This document shows, one piece after another, positions 27,516 through 36,718 of a stretch of 64,000 nucleotides of DNA; position 1 is the first letter of the stretch, and every line of letters begins with the position of its first letter. The notes below the pieces were generated by a model that worked only from the letters and a program-made list of their open reading frames with translations, was not told the origin of the DNA and made no database searches. This stretch comes from Caldilineales bacterium (GTDB taxonomy: Bacteria > Chloroflexota > Anaerolineae > J102): contig JAIBAP010000008.1 in NCBI GenBank assembly GCA_019695115.1, positions 56,960-120,959 of the forward strand, in the 5' to 3' direction. The position numbers and the translations under genes were made by a program.

Positions 27516-29123
27516 ATGAAACGTTGGAATGGTTGGGGCGACGAGCAAGTGGAGCATCCCCTCCCGCCTGCCGCCGCCGGTTTTCTGGCCGATGCCATCG
27601 GCCCACCCCAGGCCCGCGCCACCGTCCCCCTGGTGGTTGCCCTGGCGACAGTCCCGCCCGGTCGCCTGCCTTCCTTGCTGTCCGACCACCCCCTGCTCGA
27701 CACCGGCAACGAAGACCGGTTGCGGCATGCGCGCGGGCAATCGCTGCCCGACTGGGTGGCCCTGCGCTACGGCGCCATCGACCGCTACCCCGACGCCGTC
27801 GCCTACCCCGCCGACGAAGAACAGGTGGGGCAACTCATCACCCTGGCCCAACAGACCGGCGCCCGGCTCATCCCCTATGGCGGGGGCAGCAGCGTGGTCG
27901 GCCACATCAACCCGCCGCCGGGCGATGAGCCTGTGCTGACGGTGGACATGGGCCGCCTCTCCCGGCTCATCGACCTGAACGAGAGCGACCGCCTCGCCAC
28001 CTTCGGCGCCGGCGTCACCGGCCCCCATCTAGAGGCGCAGTTGCGGGCGCACGGCCTCACCCTGGGCCATTTCCCGCAATCGTTCGAGTTCTCGACCCTG
28101 GGCGGATGGATCGCCACCCAATCCAGCGGGCAGCAGTCGCTCTACTACGGTCGCATCGCCGACTTGTTTGCGGGCGGGCGTGTGATCGCCCCCACCGGCG
28201 TGCTCGACTTGCCGCCCTTCCCTGCCAGCGCCGCCGGCCCCGACCTGCGCCAACTCGTCCTCGGCAGCGAGGGCCGGCTCGGCATCATCACCCGCGCCGC
28301 TGTCCGCATCCGCCCGGCGCCGGTGCGCGAGGATTTCCACGCCATCTTCTTCCCCACCTGGGCGCAAGCTCTGGCCGCCACCCGCGATCTGGCGCAGGCG
28401 CAGCCAGGGCTGGCGATGCTACGGGCCAGCGACCCGGTCGAAACGGCGACAACCTTGCTCCTGGCCGGACACGAACGCGCCATCGGCATGGTGGAGCTGT
28501 TGCTGAAAAGCCGTGGCGTTGGCGACGGCAAATGTATGTTGCTCTTTGGCGTCAGCGGCGACGACGAGACCGTGCAACGGCTTCGTCACGCCGCCCTCGG
28601 CCTCACCGCCCATCATGCCGGGGTGCATCTGGGCCGGCGGATGGGCAGCGAGTGGCGCAAAAGCCGCTTCCGCACCCCCTATCTGCGCAACACCCTGTGG
28701 GACTACGGCTATGCCGTCGATACCTTGGAGACGGCCCTCCCCTGGTCACAGATCGAGGACGCGCAGCCAGCGGTGCTGGCGGCCCTGCGCACGGGTTTGG
28801 CCGCGAGTGGCGAACGCGTCCATGCCTTCAGCCATCTTTCGCACTTCTACCCCTCCGGCGCCAGCCTCTACATCACCTACCTCTTTCGCCTGGCCCCCAC
28901 CGCCCGCGAAACCCTGGCCCGCTGGCAGACCCTGAAACACGCCGCCAGCCAGGAAATCGTCCGGCGCGGCGGCACCATCAGTCACCAGCACGGTGTTGGC
29001 GTCGATCACCTGCCCTATCTGGCCGCGGAAAAGGGTGAACTGGGCCTGACCATGCTATCGAACCTGGCGCGCACCCTCGACCCGGATGGCATCATGAATC
29101 CTGGGAAGTTAGTGGCCGGGTAG
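27516..29123 (+). CDS. FAD-binding oxidase, alkyldihydroxyacetonephosphate synthase-like
   Basis: A 535-residue flavoprotein of the VAO/PCMH family. It begins MKRWNGWGDEQVEHPLP, the hallmark start of AGPS-like proteins. The FAD-binding domain (about 85-265) shows LIPYGGGSSVVGHINPP, ATFGAGVTGPHLEAQLRAHG and LGGWIATQSSGQQSLYYGRI; the C-terminus has the conserved ISHQHGVGVDH with the catalytic His pattern and ends PDGIMNPGKLV. AGPS replaces the acyl chain of acyl-DHAP by a fatty alcohol in ether-lipid synthesis; bacterial relatives may instead oxidise 2-hydroxyacids. The glycerol-3-phosphate dehydrogenase at 31001 makes a lipid role attractive but unproven. No signal peptide. Confidence 0.82.
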   Translation: MKRWNGWGDEQVEHPLPPAAAGFLADAIGPPQARATVPLVVALATVPPGRLPSLLSDHPLLDTGNEDRLRHARGQSLPDWVALRYGAIDRYPDAVAYPADEEQVGQLITLAQQTGARLIPYGGGSSVVGHINPPPGDEPVLTVDMGRLSRLIDLNESDRLATFGAGVTGPHLEAQLRAHGLTLGHFPQSFEFSTLGGWIATQSSGQQSLYYGRIADLFAGGRVIAPTGVLDLPPFPASAAGPDLRQLVLGSEGRLGIITRAAVRIRPAPVREDFHAIFFPTWAQALAATRDLAQAQPGLAMLRASDPVETATTLLLAGHERAIGMVELLLKSRGVGDGKCMLLFGVSGDDETVQRLRHAALGLTAHHAGVHLGRRMGSEWRKSRFRTPYLRNTLWDYGYAVDTLETALPWSQIEDAQPAVLAALRTGLAASGERVHAFSHLSHFYPSGASLYITYLFRLAPTARETLARWQTLKHAASQEIVRRGGTISHQHGVGVDHLPYLAAEKGELGLTMLSNLARTLDPDGIMNPGKLVAG

Positions 29124-29243
29124 AAAGGGCAACCGGCCCCGACCATCTCGGTGCACATGAGGGCTTTTGCGATTCAGTTCTCCAATCCGAGATGGCATGA
29201 ATAGGTGGGCATGAATCTGCCGGTTGAATCGCGGAGTGCAATG

Positions 29244-29711
29244 CTATCTGCCTGCCTGAATTTTCCTGCGCTCGTCATCCCACAGCTTTGCGAACCGCTC
29301 AAAGACTTCGGCAATCAGCGCCAGTTCGCTTTCTGTATAGCCCGAAAGCAGTTCGTCCTGCGCGTTCCGGGCCGAGGCAAACCAGGAGGCCATTTTCGCG
29401 GCTGCCGATTCGGCCGGGGTGACCAGCATCCCACGGCGGTCGTCTGGATTGGGCCGCCGCTCGATCAGGCCCGCCTTTTCGAGTCGGTCGAGCATGGCGG
29501 TCGTCGCACCAGAGGTCAGGCCGGTGTGCCGGGCCAGCTCGGTGGGCGCGGCCTGTCGCTTCAGGAAAAGTAGCCTGAGACATTCCATATCGGTGGCGTT
29601 CAGGCCCGCCCAATCGCCCATGGCATTTCGGAACAGCGTCAAATTGACGCCATAGTCCCTGACCGCCGCCAGGGCGCGCTGTTTCAGTACTGCCTTTGTG
29701 GATTTCGTCAT
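29244..29711 (-). CDS. MarR-family transcriptional regulator
   Basis: A 155-residue winged-helix repressor. The DNA-binding core is visible as APTELARHTGLTSGATTAML then DRLEKAGLIERRPNPDDRRG, the typical MarR helix-turn-helix and wing with the DxRR motif. ATG 29711 follows AAGGGTG at normal spacing; a longer open frame begins at 29792 but would cover the promoter region. It diverges from the DUF1801 gene, and the 101-base gap holds a palindromic operator-like site, so it probably regulates that gene and itself. Confidence 0.88.
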   Translation of the reverse strand: MTKSTKAVLKQRALAAVRDYGVNLTLFRNAMGDWAGLNATDMECLRLLFLKRQAAPTELARHTGLTSGATTAMLDRLEKAGLIERRPNPDDRRGMLVTPAESAAAKMASWFASARNAQDELLSGYTESELALIAEVFERFAKLWDDERRKIQAGR

Positions 29712-29730
29712 TGGTTCACCCTTGACATTA

Positions 29731-29761
29731 TCTTGATTTTCAAGTATCTTTATGATATAAT
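29731..29761 (+). promoter_or_regulatory. Promoter of the DUF1801 gene overlapped by a MarR-type operator
   Basis: TTGATT (29733-29738), a 17-base spacer and TATAAT (29756-29761) form a plus-strand promoter. The -35 region lies inside the palindrome CTTGATTTTCAAG (CTTGA, TTT, TCAAG), of the kind bound by MarR/OhrR dimers. A repressor there would block the -35 box. Confidence 0.55.
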
Positions 29762-29812
29762 TAAATTGACCCACACGCAAGATCAATGCCACGCATTACA
29801 AAAGGAGAAACC

Positions 29813-30277
29813 ATGAACACCAAAATTGACACGAAAGAAGCCACCAAAAAGCCCGATGACAGCTTCAGCGCCGAGGAAAAAGCTGCCATGAAGGCTCGCG
29901 CCCAGGAGTTAAAGGCCGAAGCGCGCATGAGCAAAAACAGGGAGGAAGGCGAAAAAGCGGTCTTCGCCGCAATTGCCCAGATGAGCGAAGCGGACCGCGT
30001 GATGGCCAACCGGCTGCACGAGATCATCACCGAGAGTGCACCGCGACTCATGCCAAAAACCTGGTATGGCATGCCAGCCTACGCCAACCAGGAGGGCAAG
30101 GTGATCTGCTTCTTCCAGGCGGCCAGCAAGTTCGGCGTCCGCTACGCTACGTTCGGCTTCCAACCGGATGCGAATCTCGACGATGGCAACATGTGGGCGG
30201 CCAGCTATGCCCTGATCCGCTTGACCGCCGCCGAAGAAGAGCATCTCCGCTCTCTGGTTGTCAAAGCCGTCAGCTGA
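29813..30277 (+). CDS. DUF1801-family protein
   Basis: A 154-residue protein. A Lys/Glu-rich, probably disordered or helical N-terminal 55 residues is followed by a DUF1801 domain: HEIITESAPRLMPKTWYGMP and KVICFFQAASKFGVRYATFG. The domain has an SRPBCC-unrelated alpha-beta fold found in YdhG-like proteins, and its function is not established. AAAGGAGAAA before the ATG is an excellent ribosome site. The divergent MarR gene and the operator between them suggest it is induced by a small molecule or oxidant. Confidence 0.8.
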   Translation: MNTKIDTKEATKKPDDSFSAEEKAAMKARAQELKAEARMSKNREEGEKAVFAAIAQMSEADRVMANRLHEIITESAPRLMPKTWYGMPAYANQEGKVICFFQAASKFGVRYATFGFQPDANLDDGNMWAASYALIRLTAAEEEHLRSLVVKAVS

Positions 30278-30453
30278 CCGTTCACGTCAAGCAATGGGGC
30301 AAGCACGCTTATTGCCGCTTTGCGGAATTGCGAGCAATTCGCCGCACGAGTACCGACCGCCAAATACAGTGAAGGCTGAAAGCTAGATGAGGCCATCTCG
30401 CAAGATCTACCCGGCGCACCTGCCTTGCCAGAACGCGCACTGAGAGACACTAC

Positions 30454-30894
30454 ATGAGTTGGAGCATTCTCGAAGACCAACATCCCGAACTGGCCAGATT
30501 TGGACTCGAACGCTTGCATGGCAAGGTCGCCTATCTGGCAACCACTCGCAAAGACGGTTCGCCACGCGTCCATCCGCTGACACCCATCATCGGGCAGGGT
30601 CATCTCTTTGTCTTTATGGAGCCAACCTCGCCCAAAGGCCACGACCTCCAGCGCGACAACCGTTACGCCCTTCATTGTGCGGTCACTGATTCGAGTGGGG
30701 CCAGTGGCGAGTTCGTCGTCACTGGCCAGGCTCACTTGATCACTGACCCCGAACTGCGCGCTTTGGCGACCAGGCTTTCGAGCTACATGCCGGCGGAGCG
30801 CTACATCCTTTTCGAATTTGAAGTCGAGAGTGCAGCCTCAACGGTCTATCCTGAGGACCGGCCTGTTCGCAAGTTCTGGAGACAAACTGAGTAG
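30454..30894 (+). CDS. PPOX-class flavin/F420-dependent split-barrel protein
   Basis: A 146-residue split-barrel protein of the pyridoxamine 5'-phosphate oxidase-like class. It shows GKVAYLATTRKDGSPRVHPL, the usual first strands with the cofactor-contacting Arg/His, then GHLFVFMEPTSPKGHDLQRD and YALHCAVTDSSGASGEFVV. Members bind FMN, F420 or heme; the cofactor cannot be decided here. The start at 30454 is taken from the conserved N-terminus, with no clear ribosome site. The 176 bases upstream hold nothing I recognise. Confidence 0.8.
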   Translation: MSWSILEDQHPELARFGLERLHGKVAYLATTRKDGSPRVHPLTPIIGQGHLFVFMEPTSPKGHDLQRDNRYALHCAVTDSSGASGEFVVTGQAHLITDPELRALATRLSSYMPAERYILFEFEVESAASTVYPEDRPVRKFWRQTE

Positions 30895-31000
30895 GGCGGC
30901 ATGGGTTGCAGTAGCCACGCTGCACGGCTACCTTTCCATCACCCTTACTTCTTCCGCTACTGCTTTCACCGTCTGTGTTTCCCCCATTTGTGTCATTCCC

Positions 31001-32596
31001 ATGATGCCAGCAACCTCTGTTCATCCGTGGCCGCATGGCTGGCGCCAGGCGGCGTGGGCGGCCCTGAAGTCGCCGTGGGATATGATCGTCATCGGCGGCG
31101 GCGTCACCGGGGCCGGCATCCTGGCCCTGGCTGCGGGCATGGGCCTGCGCGTGCTCCTGCTCGAACAGGATGATTTCGCCGCCGGCGCTTCCAGCCGCTC
31201 GTCCAAATTGGTGCATGGCGGGCTGCGCTATCTCAAGCACATGCAGCTCAAGCTGACGCGCGCCAGCGTGCAAGAGCGCCAGCACCTGCTGCAAGCGGCG
31301 CCGGGCCTGGTGGCGCCGATGAACTTCATCTACCCGGTCTTCGAGGGCGACAAACCCGGCGCCTGGCTGCTCGAATTCGGGTTGGGCGTCTACACCCATC
31401 TGGCTGCGGATACAGGCGGCTACCGGGAATTGACGCCGGTGGACATGCTCATGCTGGCGCCCGGTCTGCGCCAGCGCGACCTGCAGAACGGCTATCTCTA
31501 TGCCGACGCCCAGACCGATGACGCCCGCCTGGTGCTCCGCTTGCTGCACGACGCTCTGGCCGCCAACCCCGGCCGAGCCGTCGCCCTCAACTATGCCCGT
31601 GTGACCGGCCTGTTGCGCGCCGGCGACAAAGTGGCCGGCGTGCAGGTGCGCGACCAGATCACCGGCGCCGACCACGAAGCCCTGGCCGGCGTGGTCATCA
31701 ACGCCACCGGCGCCTGGGCCGACCGGCTACGGCGCCAGACAGGCGCGGCCGCCCGGCTCCGCCCACTGCGCGGCAGCCATCTTTTCTTCTCGCCCGGCCG
31801 TTTCCCCGTCTACCAGGCCATCGCCATGCTCCACCCCGACGACGGCCGCCCGGTCTTTGCCTATCCCTGGGAGGGTGTGACGCTGCTGGGCACCACCGAT
31901 GTCGATCACAAGGCCGACCTCGGTGATGAACCGGCCATCTCGACCGCCGAGGCCGCCTATCTGCTGCGCGTGGCCCAACACCATTTCCCCGACCTGGGAC
32001 TGAGCCGCAAAGACGTGATCAGCACGCAGGCCGGCATCCGCCCGGTGGTGGATAGCGGCAAGTCCGACCCTTCGGCCGAGGCTCGCGACCATGTGACCTG
32101 GCTGGAAGATGGCTTGCTGACCGTGACCGGCGGCAAGTTGACGACCTTCCGGCTGTTGGCGGTGGATGCCCTGCGCGCCGCCCACGAGGCCAACCCCGCC
32201 CTACCCAGGCCCGACGCCCGGCTGTCGCTGCTGGCCTCGTTGCCCACCACACAACCGCTGCCCGGCGTCGAACGTCGTCTGGCCGCGCGTATGTGGGGGC
32301 GCTACGGCGCCGCCGCCCCGCAGATGGCCGGCGAAACCGGGGAGACGTGGGCGGCCATCCCCGGAACCCCCTACCACTGGGCCGAGCTGGCCTGGTCGGC
32401 GCAAAACGAGGCCGTCGTTCATCTCGACGATCTGTTGTTACGCCGTTTTCGTCTTGGCATCCTCCTGACCGATGGCGGCCACTCCTTGCTCGCACGGCTG
32501 CGTCCGCATCTGGATTGGGGCGACGAGCACTGGGCGGTGGAGGTCGAACGCTATCTGCAAATCTGGCAGCAGGCGCACGGCCTGCCGGATGATTAG
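31001..32596 (+). CDS. glpD: FAD-dependent glycerol-3-phosphate dehydrogenase
   Basis: A 531-residue membrane-associated flavoprotein that oxidises glycerol-3-phosphate to dihydroxyacetone phosphate and passes electrons to quinones. Motifs: [19 protein letters not shown] (dinucleotide fold), [56 protein letters not shown] and [14 protein letters not shown]. The C-terminal helical domain is present. The frame is open from 30818; ATG 31001 is the best start, though AUG 31004 is equally possible and no Shine-Dalgarno site is visible. Its stop overlaps the convergent glycosyltransferase end by 4 bases. Confidence 0.92.
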   Translation: MMPATSVHPWPHGWRQAAWAALKSPWDMIVIGGGVTGAGILALAAGMGLRVLLLEQDDFAAGASSRSSKLVHGGLRYLKHMQLKLTRASVQERQHLLQAAPGLVAPMNFIYPVFEGDKPGAWLLEFGLGVYTHLAADTGGYRELTPVDMLMLAPGLRQRDLQNGYLYADAQTDDARLVLRLLHDALAANPGRAVALNYARVTGLLRAGDKVAGVQVRDQITGADHEALAGVVINATGAWADRLRRQTGAAARLRPLRGSHLFFSPGRFPVYQAIAMLHPDDGRPVFAYPWEGVTLLGTTDVDHKADLGDEPAISTAEAAYLLRVAQHHFPDLGLSRKDVISTQAGIRPVVDSGKSDPSAEARDHVTWLEDGLLTVTGGKLTTFRLLAVDALRAAHEANPALPRPDARLSLLASLPTTQPLPGVERRLAARMWGRYGAAAPQMAGETGETWAAIPGTPYHWAELAWSAQNEAVVHLDDLLLRRFRLGILLTDGGHSLLARLRPHLDWGDEHWAVEVERYLQIWQQAHGLPDD

Positions 32597-33552
32597 TTGC
32601 TTCCTTCTTCGAAGCCTAGCGCCTCGCTGACGATGTAGAGCGGTCGCTTCTTGACCTCGTCGTAGATGCGGCCTAGATATTCGCCGATGATGCCGAGCGA
32701 GATGAGTTGGATGCCGCCCAGAAACAGCACCATCACCAGGGTGGTAGCCTGGCCGTAGAACGCCTGGCTGCCCGACAGACGCAGGGCGACGGTGACAAGG
32801 ATGCCCAGCACGCTGATGGCGGCGATGATGAAACCGGCATAGGTGGCCAGTTGCAGCGGCAGATACGAGAAAGAAGTGATGCCGTCGAGGGCGAAGCGGA
32901 TCATCTTCTTCAATGGATACTTGGTCTCACCGGCAAAGCGCTCGGCCCGCACATATTCGATCCCCGTCTGCCGGTAACCAACCCACGACGACATCCCCCG
33001 CATGAAGCGATGATGCTCGCGCATCGACTTCAGCGCCTCGACAGCCTTGCGGTCGAGCAGGCGGAAGTCGCCGGTGTCCACCGGGATGTTGACGCCGGTG
33101 ATGCCCCGGATCAGCCGGTAGAAGAAATGGGCGGTAAACAGCTTGAACCAGGTTTCGCCGTGGCGCTTGGCTCGCACCGCATAGACGACCTCGTAGCCCT
33201 GGCGCCACTTGGCCACCATGTCGGCGATCAGGCTGGGAGGGTCTTGTAGGTCGGCGTCGATGATGACGACGGCATCGCCCTGGGCATAGTCGGCCCCGGC
33301 GGTGATGGCGATCTGATGGCCGAAATTGCGCGAGAAGTTGACGACGCGCACGCGCGGGTCTTGGTCATGCAATTCGCGCATGATGGCGTAGGAGCCATCA
33401 CGGCTGCCGTCGTTGACGAAGACCAGTTCCCACGGCTCGCCGATGCCATCCATGGTCTCACGGAGCCGGTGATAGAGTTCGTGCAGGATCGGTTCTTCGT
33501 TGAAAACCGGGGCGACGACGGAAATGATGGGGCGGGGGGCTGTGGTGGGCAT
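32593..33552 (-). CDS. GT2 glycosyltransferase, DPM1/GtrB-like with two membrane helices
   Basis: A 319-residue polyprenyl-phosphate glycosyltransferase. The GT-A domain (1-230) shows [35 protein letters not shown] and the metal-binding [12 protein letters not shown]; the acceptor region contains [11 protein letters not shown]. Two C-terminal membrane helices follow (about 235-260 and 272-297), then [20 protein letters not shown], a typical GtrB tail. Such enzymes load a sugar onto undecaprenyl phosphate for transfer across the membrane. The start lies 4 bases after the queA stop on the same strand, so the two genes may share a transcript. Confidence 0.92.
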   Translation of the reverse strand: MPTTAPRPIISVVAPVFNEEPILHELYHRLRETMDGIGEPWELVFVNDGSRDGSYAIMRELHDQDPRVRVVNFSRNFGHQIAITAGADYAQGDAVVIIDADLQDPPSLIADMVAKWRQGYEVVYAVRAKRHGETWFKLFTAHFFYRLIRGITGVNIPVDTGDFRLLDRKAVEALKSMREHHRFMRGMSSWVGYRQTGIEYVRAERFAGETKYPLKKMIRFALDGITSFSYLPLQLATYAGFIIAAISVLGILVTVALRLSGSQAFYGQATTLVMVLFLGGIQLISLGIIGEYLGRIYDEVKKRPLYIVSEALGFEEGSN

Positions 33553-33555
33553 AGG

Positions 33556-34629
33556 TCAGAGGATGAGCATGGCGTCGCCGAAGGAGAAGAAACGGTAGTG
33601 ACGGGCGATAGCTTCGGCATAGGCGCGGGCGATGAGTTCCTGGCCGGCAAAGGCCGAAACCAGCATCAGCAGCGTCGAGCGCGGAAGGTGGAAGTTGGTG
33701 AGTAGGGCATCGACTGCCCGAAAACGATGGCCGGGGAGCAGAAAGAGGTCGGTTTCCCCCGTCCAGGCGGCCACGGTCTGCCAGCCGCAGGCCAGGTCGT
33801 CTGGGGCCGGGTCGCACGGTTGCAGACCCAGGGCGATCTTGGCGGCGGTCTCGAGGGCGCGCACGCTGGTGGTGCCGGCGGCGATGATGCGCCCGCCTGC
33901 CAGCCGCGTCTCGTTGATGGCGCGTGCGGCTTCGGCGCCAACCCGGAGCCATTCGCGATGGATGACATGCTGGCTAGGGTTGTCTTCGCTTACTGGGAGG
34001 AAAGTATCCAGACTGATATGCAGGGTGACGAAGGCAAAACCGACGCCACGCTCGCGCAGTCGTAGCAGCAAGTTGGGGGTGAAGTGCAGGCTGGCGGTGG
34101 GGGCGGCGGCGGAGCCATCATGCCGGGCGAAGATGGTCTGGTAGCGGTCGGGGTCGGCCAGGGGGGTGTGGATGTAGGGCGGGAGGGGCGTCTGGCCGAG
34201 CTGGTCGAGGAGCTCGTCGATGGGGGGATCGAAGGCAACGGCGCGGATGGGGCCATCTTCCTCGGCGAGGATGATAGCCTGGCTGTGCGGCCCGCTGGGG
34301 TCGCCGACCAGGATGCGTTTGCCGGGCGTCAGATGTTTGCCGCGCACCAGCGCCTGCCAGCTGCCATCTTCCTGTCGTTTGAGGAGCAGGATTTCGACCT
34401 GCCCGCCCGTCTCTTTGCGCCCCAGCAGCCGGGCTGGGATGACGCGCGTATCGTTGAGCACGAGCAGGTCGCCGGGGCGCAGATAGTCGGGCAGATCGAA
34501 GACATGCCGGTGTTCGATTTCGCCGCCGGCCCGGTCGAGCACGAGCAGGCGGGCATGGTCGCGCGGCTCGATGGGCGTCTGGGCGATCAGGTGTTGGGGG
34601 AGGTGGTAATCGAAGTCAGCGGTCTTCAC
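33556..34629 (-). CDS. queA: S-adenosylmethionine:tRNA ribosyltransferase-isomerase QueA
   Basis: A 357-residue enzyme that moves ribose from S-adenosylmethionine to preQ1 in tRNA to make epoxyqueuosine. It begins MKTADFDYHLPQHLIAQTPI (GTG start at 34629) and has HRHVFDLPDYLRPGDLLVLN, NDTRVIPARLLGRKETGGQ, PYIHTPLADPDRYQTIFARH, GVGFAFVTLHISLDTFLPV and the C-terminal FHLPRSTLLMLVSAFAG. The open frame continues back to 34848 through a 7-bp tandem array, which would add about 73 residues of SRLTPHA/SRLTPHV units; no QueA has this, so GTG 34629 is preferred. No Shine-Dalgarno site precedes it. Confidence 0.94.
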   Translation of the reverse strand: MKTADFDYHLPQHLIAQTPIEPRDHARLLVLDRAGGEIEHRHVFDLPDYLRPGDLLVLNDTRVIPARLLGRKETGGQVEILLLKRQEDGSWQALVRGKHLTPGKRILVGDPSGPHSQAIILAEEDGPIRAVAFDPPIDELLDQLGQTPLPPYIHTPLADPDRYQTIFARHDGSAAAPTASLHFTPNLLLRLRERGVGFAFVTLHISLDTFLPVSEDNPSQHVIHREWLRVGAEAARAINETRLAGGRIIAAGTTSVRALETAAKIALGLQPCDPAPDDLACGWQTVAAWTGETDLFLLPGHRFRAVDALLTNFHLPRSTLLMLVSAFAGQELIARAYAEAIARHYRFFSFGDAMLIL

Positions 34630-34875
34630 GGTGCGTGAGACGTGAGGCGTGAGACGTGAGGCGTGAGGCGTAAGACGTGAGGCGTGAGGCGTGAGGCGTG
34701 AGGCGTGAGGCGTGAGACGTGAGGCGTGAGGCGTGAGGCGTGAGACGTGAGGCGTGAGGCGTGAGACGTGAGGCGTGAGACGTGAGCACGTGAGGCGTGA
34801 GACGTGAGGCGTGAGGCGTGAGGTTGGCGCCCGTGGTTCACGGTTCACGGTTCACGGTTCACGCCTCACGTTTCC
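34630..34875 (-). repeat. Large 7-bp tandem array upstream of queA
   Basis: From 34630 to about 34826 the plus strand is almost pure GTGAGGC/GTGAGAC in 7-base register, about 28 units. It is followed by inverted material at 34831-34875: TTCACGG four times and GCCTCACG. On the queA sense strand the far arm is CGTGAAC-like and the near arm GCCTCAC-like, so the RNA can fold back. Because three units make 21 bases, the array is open in frame and encodes a 7-residue repeat. Confidence 0.93.
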
Positions 34876-34969
34876 GGCTTGTGGCCGGATGATCGCTAGG
34901 ACGATGGCGGCATCCGCATCTGGCCGGGTGGCGGGGGCAAAGGGCGGCGGCCAACAGGCGGCGGCAACG

Positions 34970-35006
34970 AATGAGCCGCGACAGCAGAGGGCGGCCGCGG
35001 CTCATT
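34970..35006. repeat. Inverted repeat downstream of nuoN
   Basis: Arms AATGAGCCGCG (34970-34980) and CGCGGCTCATT (34996-35006) with a 15-base loop. The surrounding 34876-35021 holds GGCGGCGGC-rich sequence and no gene. Confidence 0.6.
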
Positions 35007-35021
35007 CATTGCCAGGGGGCA

Positions 35022-35055
35022 AAACCCTAAAGGTTTTCGAAAACCTTCAGGGTTT
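35022..35055. terminator. Palindromic element at the end of the nuo operon
   Basis: The perfect palindrome AAGGTTTTCGAAAACCTT (35030-35047) is nested in outer arms AAACCCT (35022-35028) and AGGGTTT (35049-35055). It lies 7 bases after the nuoN stop and probably stops the long nuo transcript or protects its 3' end. Similar AAACCCTNAAGG palindromes are dispersed repeats in other genomes as I recall, so it may be an inserted element. Confidence 0.6.
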
Positions 35056-35061
35056 ACGTTT

Positions 35062-36537
35062 TCAGGGAGCGGCCGCAATGGCCTGACTGGCATAGAACAG
35101 CCACGGGCCGGTGAACAGCCCGAAAACAAGGGTGGCGATGACGGCTATGGCCACGGCGACGGCGCTCGAAGCGGCCAGGCGCGAGCGGGCAGGGGCATCG
35201 GCCGCTGCGGCGTCGGGCGCAGGCTCGGCCATGAACATGGCCACGGTGACGCGCAGATAGTAATAGGCGCTGATGGCGCTGTTGATCACGCCGGCCACCG
35301 CCAGCCAGACCCAGCCGCTCTGGACGGCGGCGTTGAAGAGGTAGAGCTTGCCGAAAAAACCGGCCAGGGGCGGGATACCCGCCAGAGAGAGCATGAAGAT
35401 CGCCATCGCTGCCGCGGCCAGGGGCCGGCGGCGATACAAGCCGTTGGCGCTGGCGATGCTGGCATCCTGCACCCCGTTCGGCGCGCCTGGCTCCAGCATA
35501 GAGGCAATGGCGAAGGCGCCCATGTTCATGAAGGCGTAGACGACCAGATAGAAGAGCAGGGCCTGCAAACCATCGGCCGTACCGGCCACCAGGCCCATGA
35601 GCATGTAGCCGGCATGGGCGATGGAACTGAAGGCCAACATGCGCTTGAGGCTGGTCTGGCGTAGGGCGGCCAGGTTGCCCACCGTCATCGTCAGCAGCGA
35701 GAGGACGGCCAGGGCAGGCGCCCACAACTCGTAGGGTACGGTAATGGCGGATTGGAGGACGCGGAAGAGGGCGACGAAGGCAGCGGCTTTGGTGGCGACG
35801 GACATGAAGGCCGTCACCGGGGTGGGCGCGCCCTGGTAGGCGTCGGGCGTCCACATGTGGAAGGGGACGAGCGCCAGTTTGAAGCCGAAACCCACCAGCA
35901 AAAGCGCTAATCCTGCCACCAGGAAGAAGCCGCCCGTGCCCAGGGCGGCGATGTCGGCCAGTTTGGTGCTGCCGGTGTCGGCATAGAACAGGGCGGCGCC
36001 GTAGAGGACGAAGCCGGAGGCAAAAGCGCCGAGCAGGAAGTATTTGAACGATGCCTCGCTGCTGGCCAGTTGTTTGCGGTCGAAACCGGTGAGCACATAC
36101 AGCGAAACGGAGAGAAGTTCCAGGCTAACAAAAAGGGTGATCAACTCGACCGACTTGGCCAGGAACATCATGCCGGTGATGGCGATGAGCAGCAGGGCAT
36201 AGTATTCGCTCTGCATCGTCGAGAAGCGCCCCAGGTATTCCCATGCCAAGAGGATGCCGAGGATGCCGGCGGCGATGACGATGAGATTGAGATAACGGCT
36301 CAGGTCATCCGCCCGCACCATGCCGCCGAAGTCGGCTGCGGGTTGGCCGAGCGTGACGAGGGTGGCGCCGCCAGCCGCCAACAGACCTACCAACGCCAGC
36401 AGCGCCGCCAGGTGGTTGGTGCGTCCCTTGCCCAGGGCGGCCCGCGTCCCAATTTCAGCGATCAGTATCACCAACGCTGTGATGGCGACGATGAGTTCGG
36501 GCAGGATGACAGCGAAATCGAGAGCGGGGAGGTTCAT
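35062..36537 (-). CDS. nuoN: NADH-quinone oxidoreductase subunit N
   Basis: A 491-residue antiporter-like membrane subunit of complex I, last gene of the operon. About 14 helices are visible, with the family motifs YFLLGAFASGFVLYGAALFY, FKLALVPFHMWTPDAYQGAP (Lys on the broken helix and proton channel) and AALRQTSLKRMLAFSSIAHA then GYMLMGL. It helps couple quinone reduction to proton pumping. ATG 36537 begins MNLPALDF; the open frame continues upstream into 7-bp repeats and that extension is rejected. No Shine-Dalgarno site precedes the ATG. Confidence 0.96.
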   Translation of the reverse strand: MNLPALDFAVILPELIVAITALVILIAEIGTRAALGKGRTNHLAALLALVGLLAAGGATLVTLGQPAADFGGMVRADDLSRYLNLIVIAAGILGILLAWEYLGRFSTMQSEYYALLLIAITGMMFLAKSVELITLFVSLELLSVSLYVLTGFDRKQLASSEASFKYFLLGAFASGFVLYGAALFYADTGSTKLADIAALGTGGFFLVAGLALLLVGFGFKLALVPFHMWTPDAYQGAPTPVTAFMSVATKAAAFVALFRVLQSAITVPYELWAPALAVLSLLTMTVGNLAALRQTSLKRMLAFSSIAHAGYMLMGLVAGTADGLQALLFYLVVYAFMNMGAFAIASMLEPGAPNGVQDASIASANGLYRRRPLAAAAMAIFMLSLAGIPPLAGFFGKLYLFNAAVQSGWVWLAVAGVINSAISAYYYLRVTVAMFMAEPAPDAAAADAPARSRLAASSAVAVAIAVIATLVFGLFTGPWLFYASQAIAAAP

Positions 36538-36543
36538 AGGGAG

Positions 36544-36713
36544 TGCGGATTGTGAATTTCGGATTGCGGATTTCGGATTGCGAAATGGGGCGTGAAACGT
36601 GAAACGTGATGCGTGAAACGTGAAACGTGATGCGTGATGCGCTCCACCTGCCACCTGCGACCTGCGACCTGCCACTTGCCACCTGTCTACTTGTCTACTT
36701 GTCTACTTGTTTT
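36544..36713 (-). repeat. Composite 7-bp array between nuoM and nuoN
   Basis: The whole 180-base gap is heptamers that each begin TG or TT in one register on the plus strand: TGCGGAT, TTCGGAT, TGCGAAA, TGGGGCG, then TGAAACG and TGATGCG repeatedly, then TGCCACC, TGCGACC, TGCCACT, and finally TGTCTAC units spaced by 8. Four different motif families therefore join without losing phase. On the nuoN sense strand the part next to the ATG is CA-rich and the far part G-rich. Confidence 0.93.
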
Positions 36714-36718
36714 CTGGT

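Noticed and set aside
34630..34826. Heptamer array considered as a CRISPR or as a coding gene on the plus strand
   Set aside because: Seven-base units with no spacers; translation gives only 7-residue low-complexity repeats on any strand.
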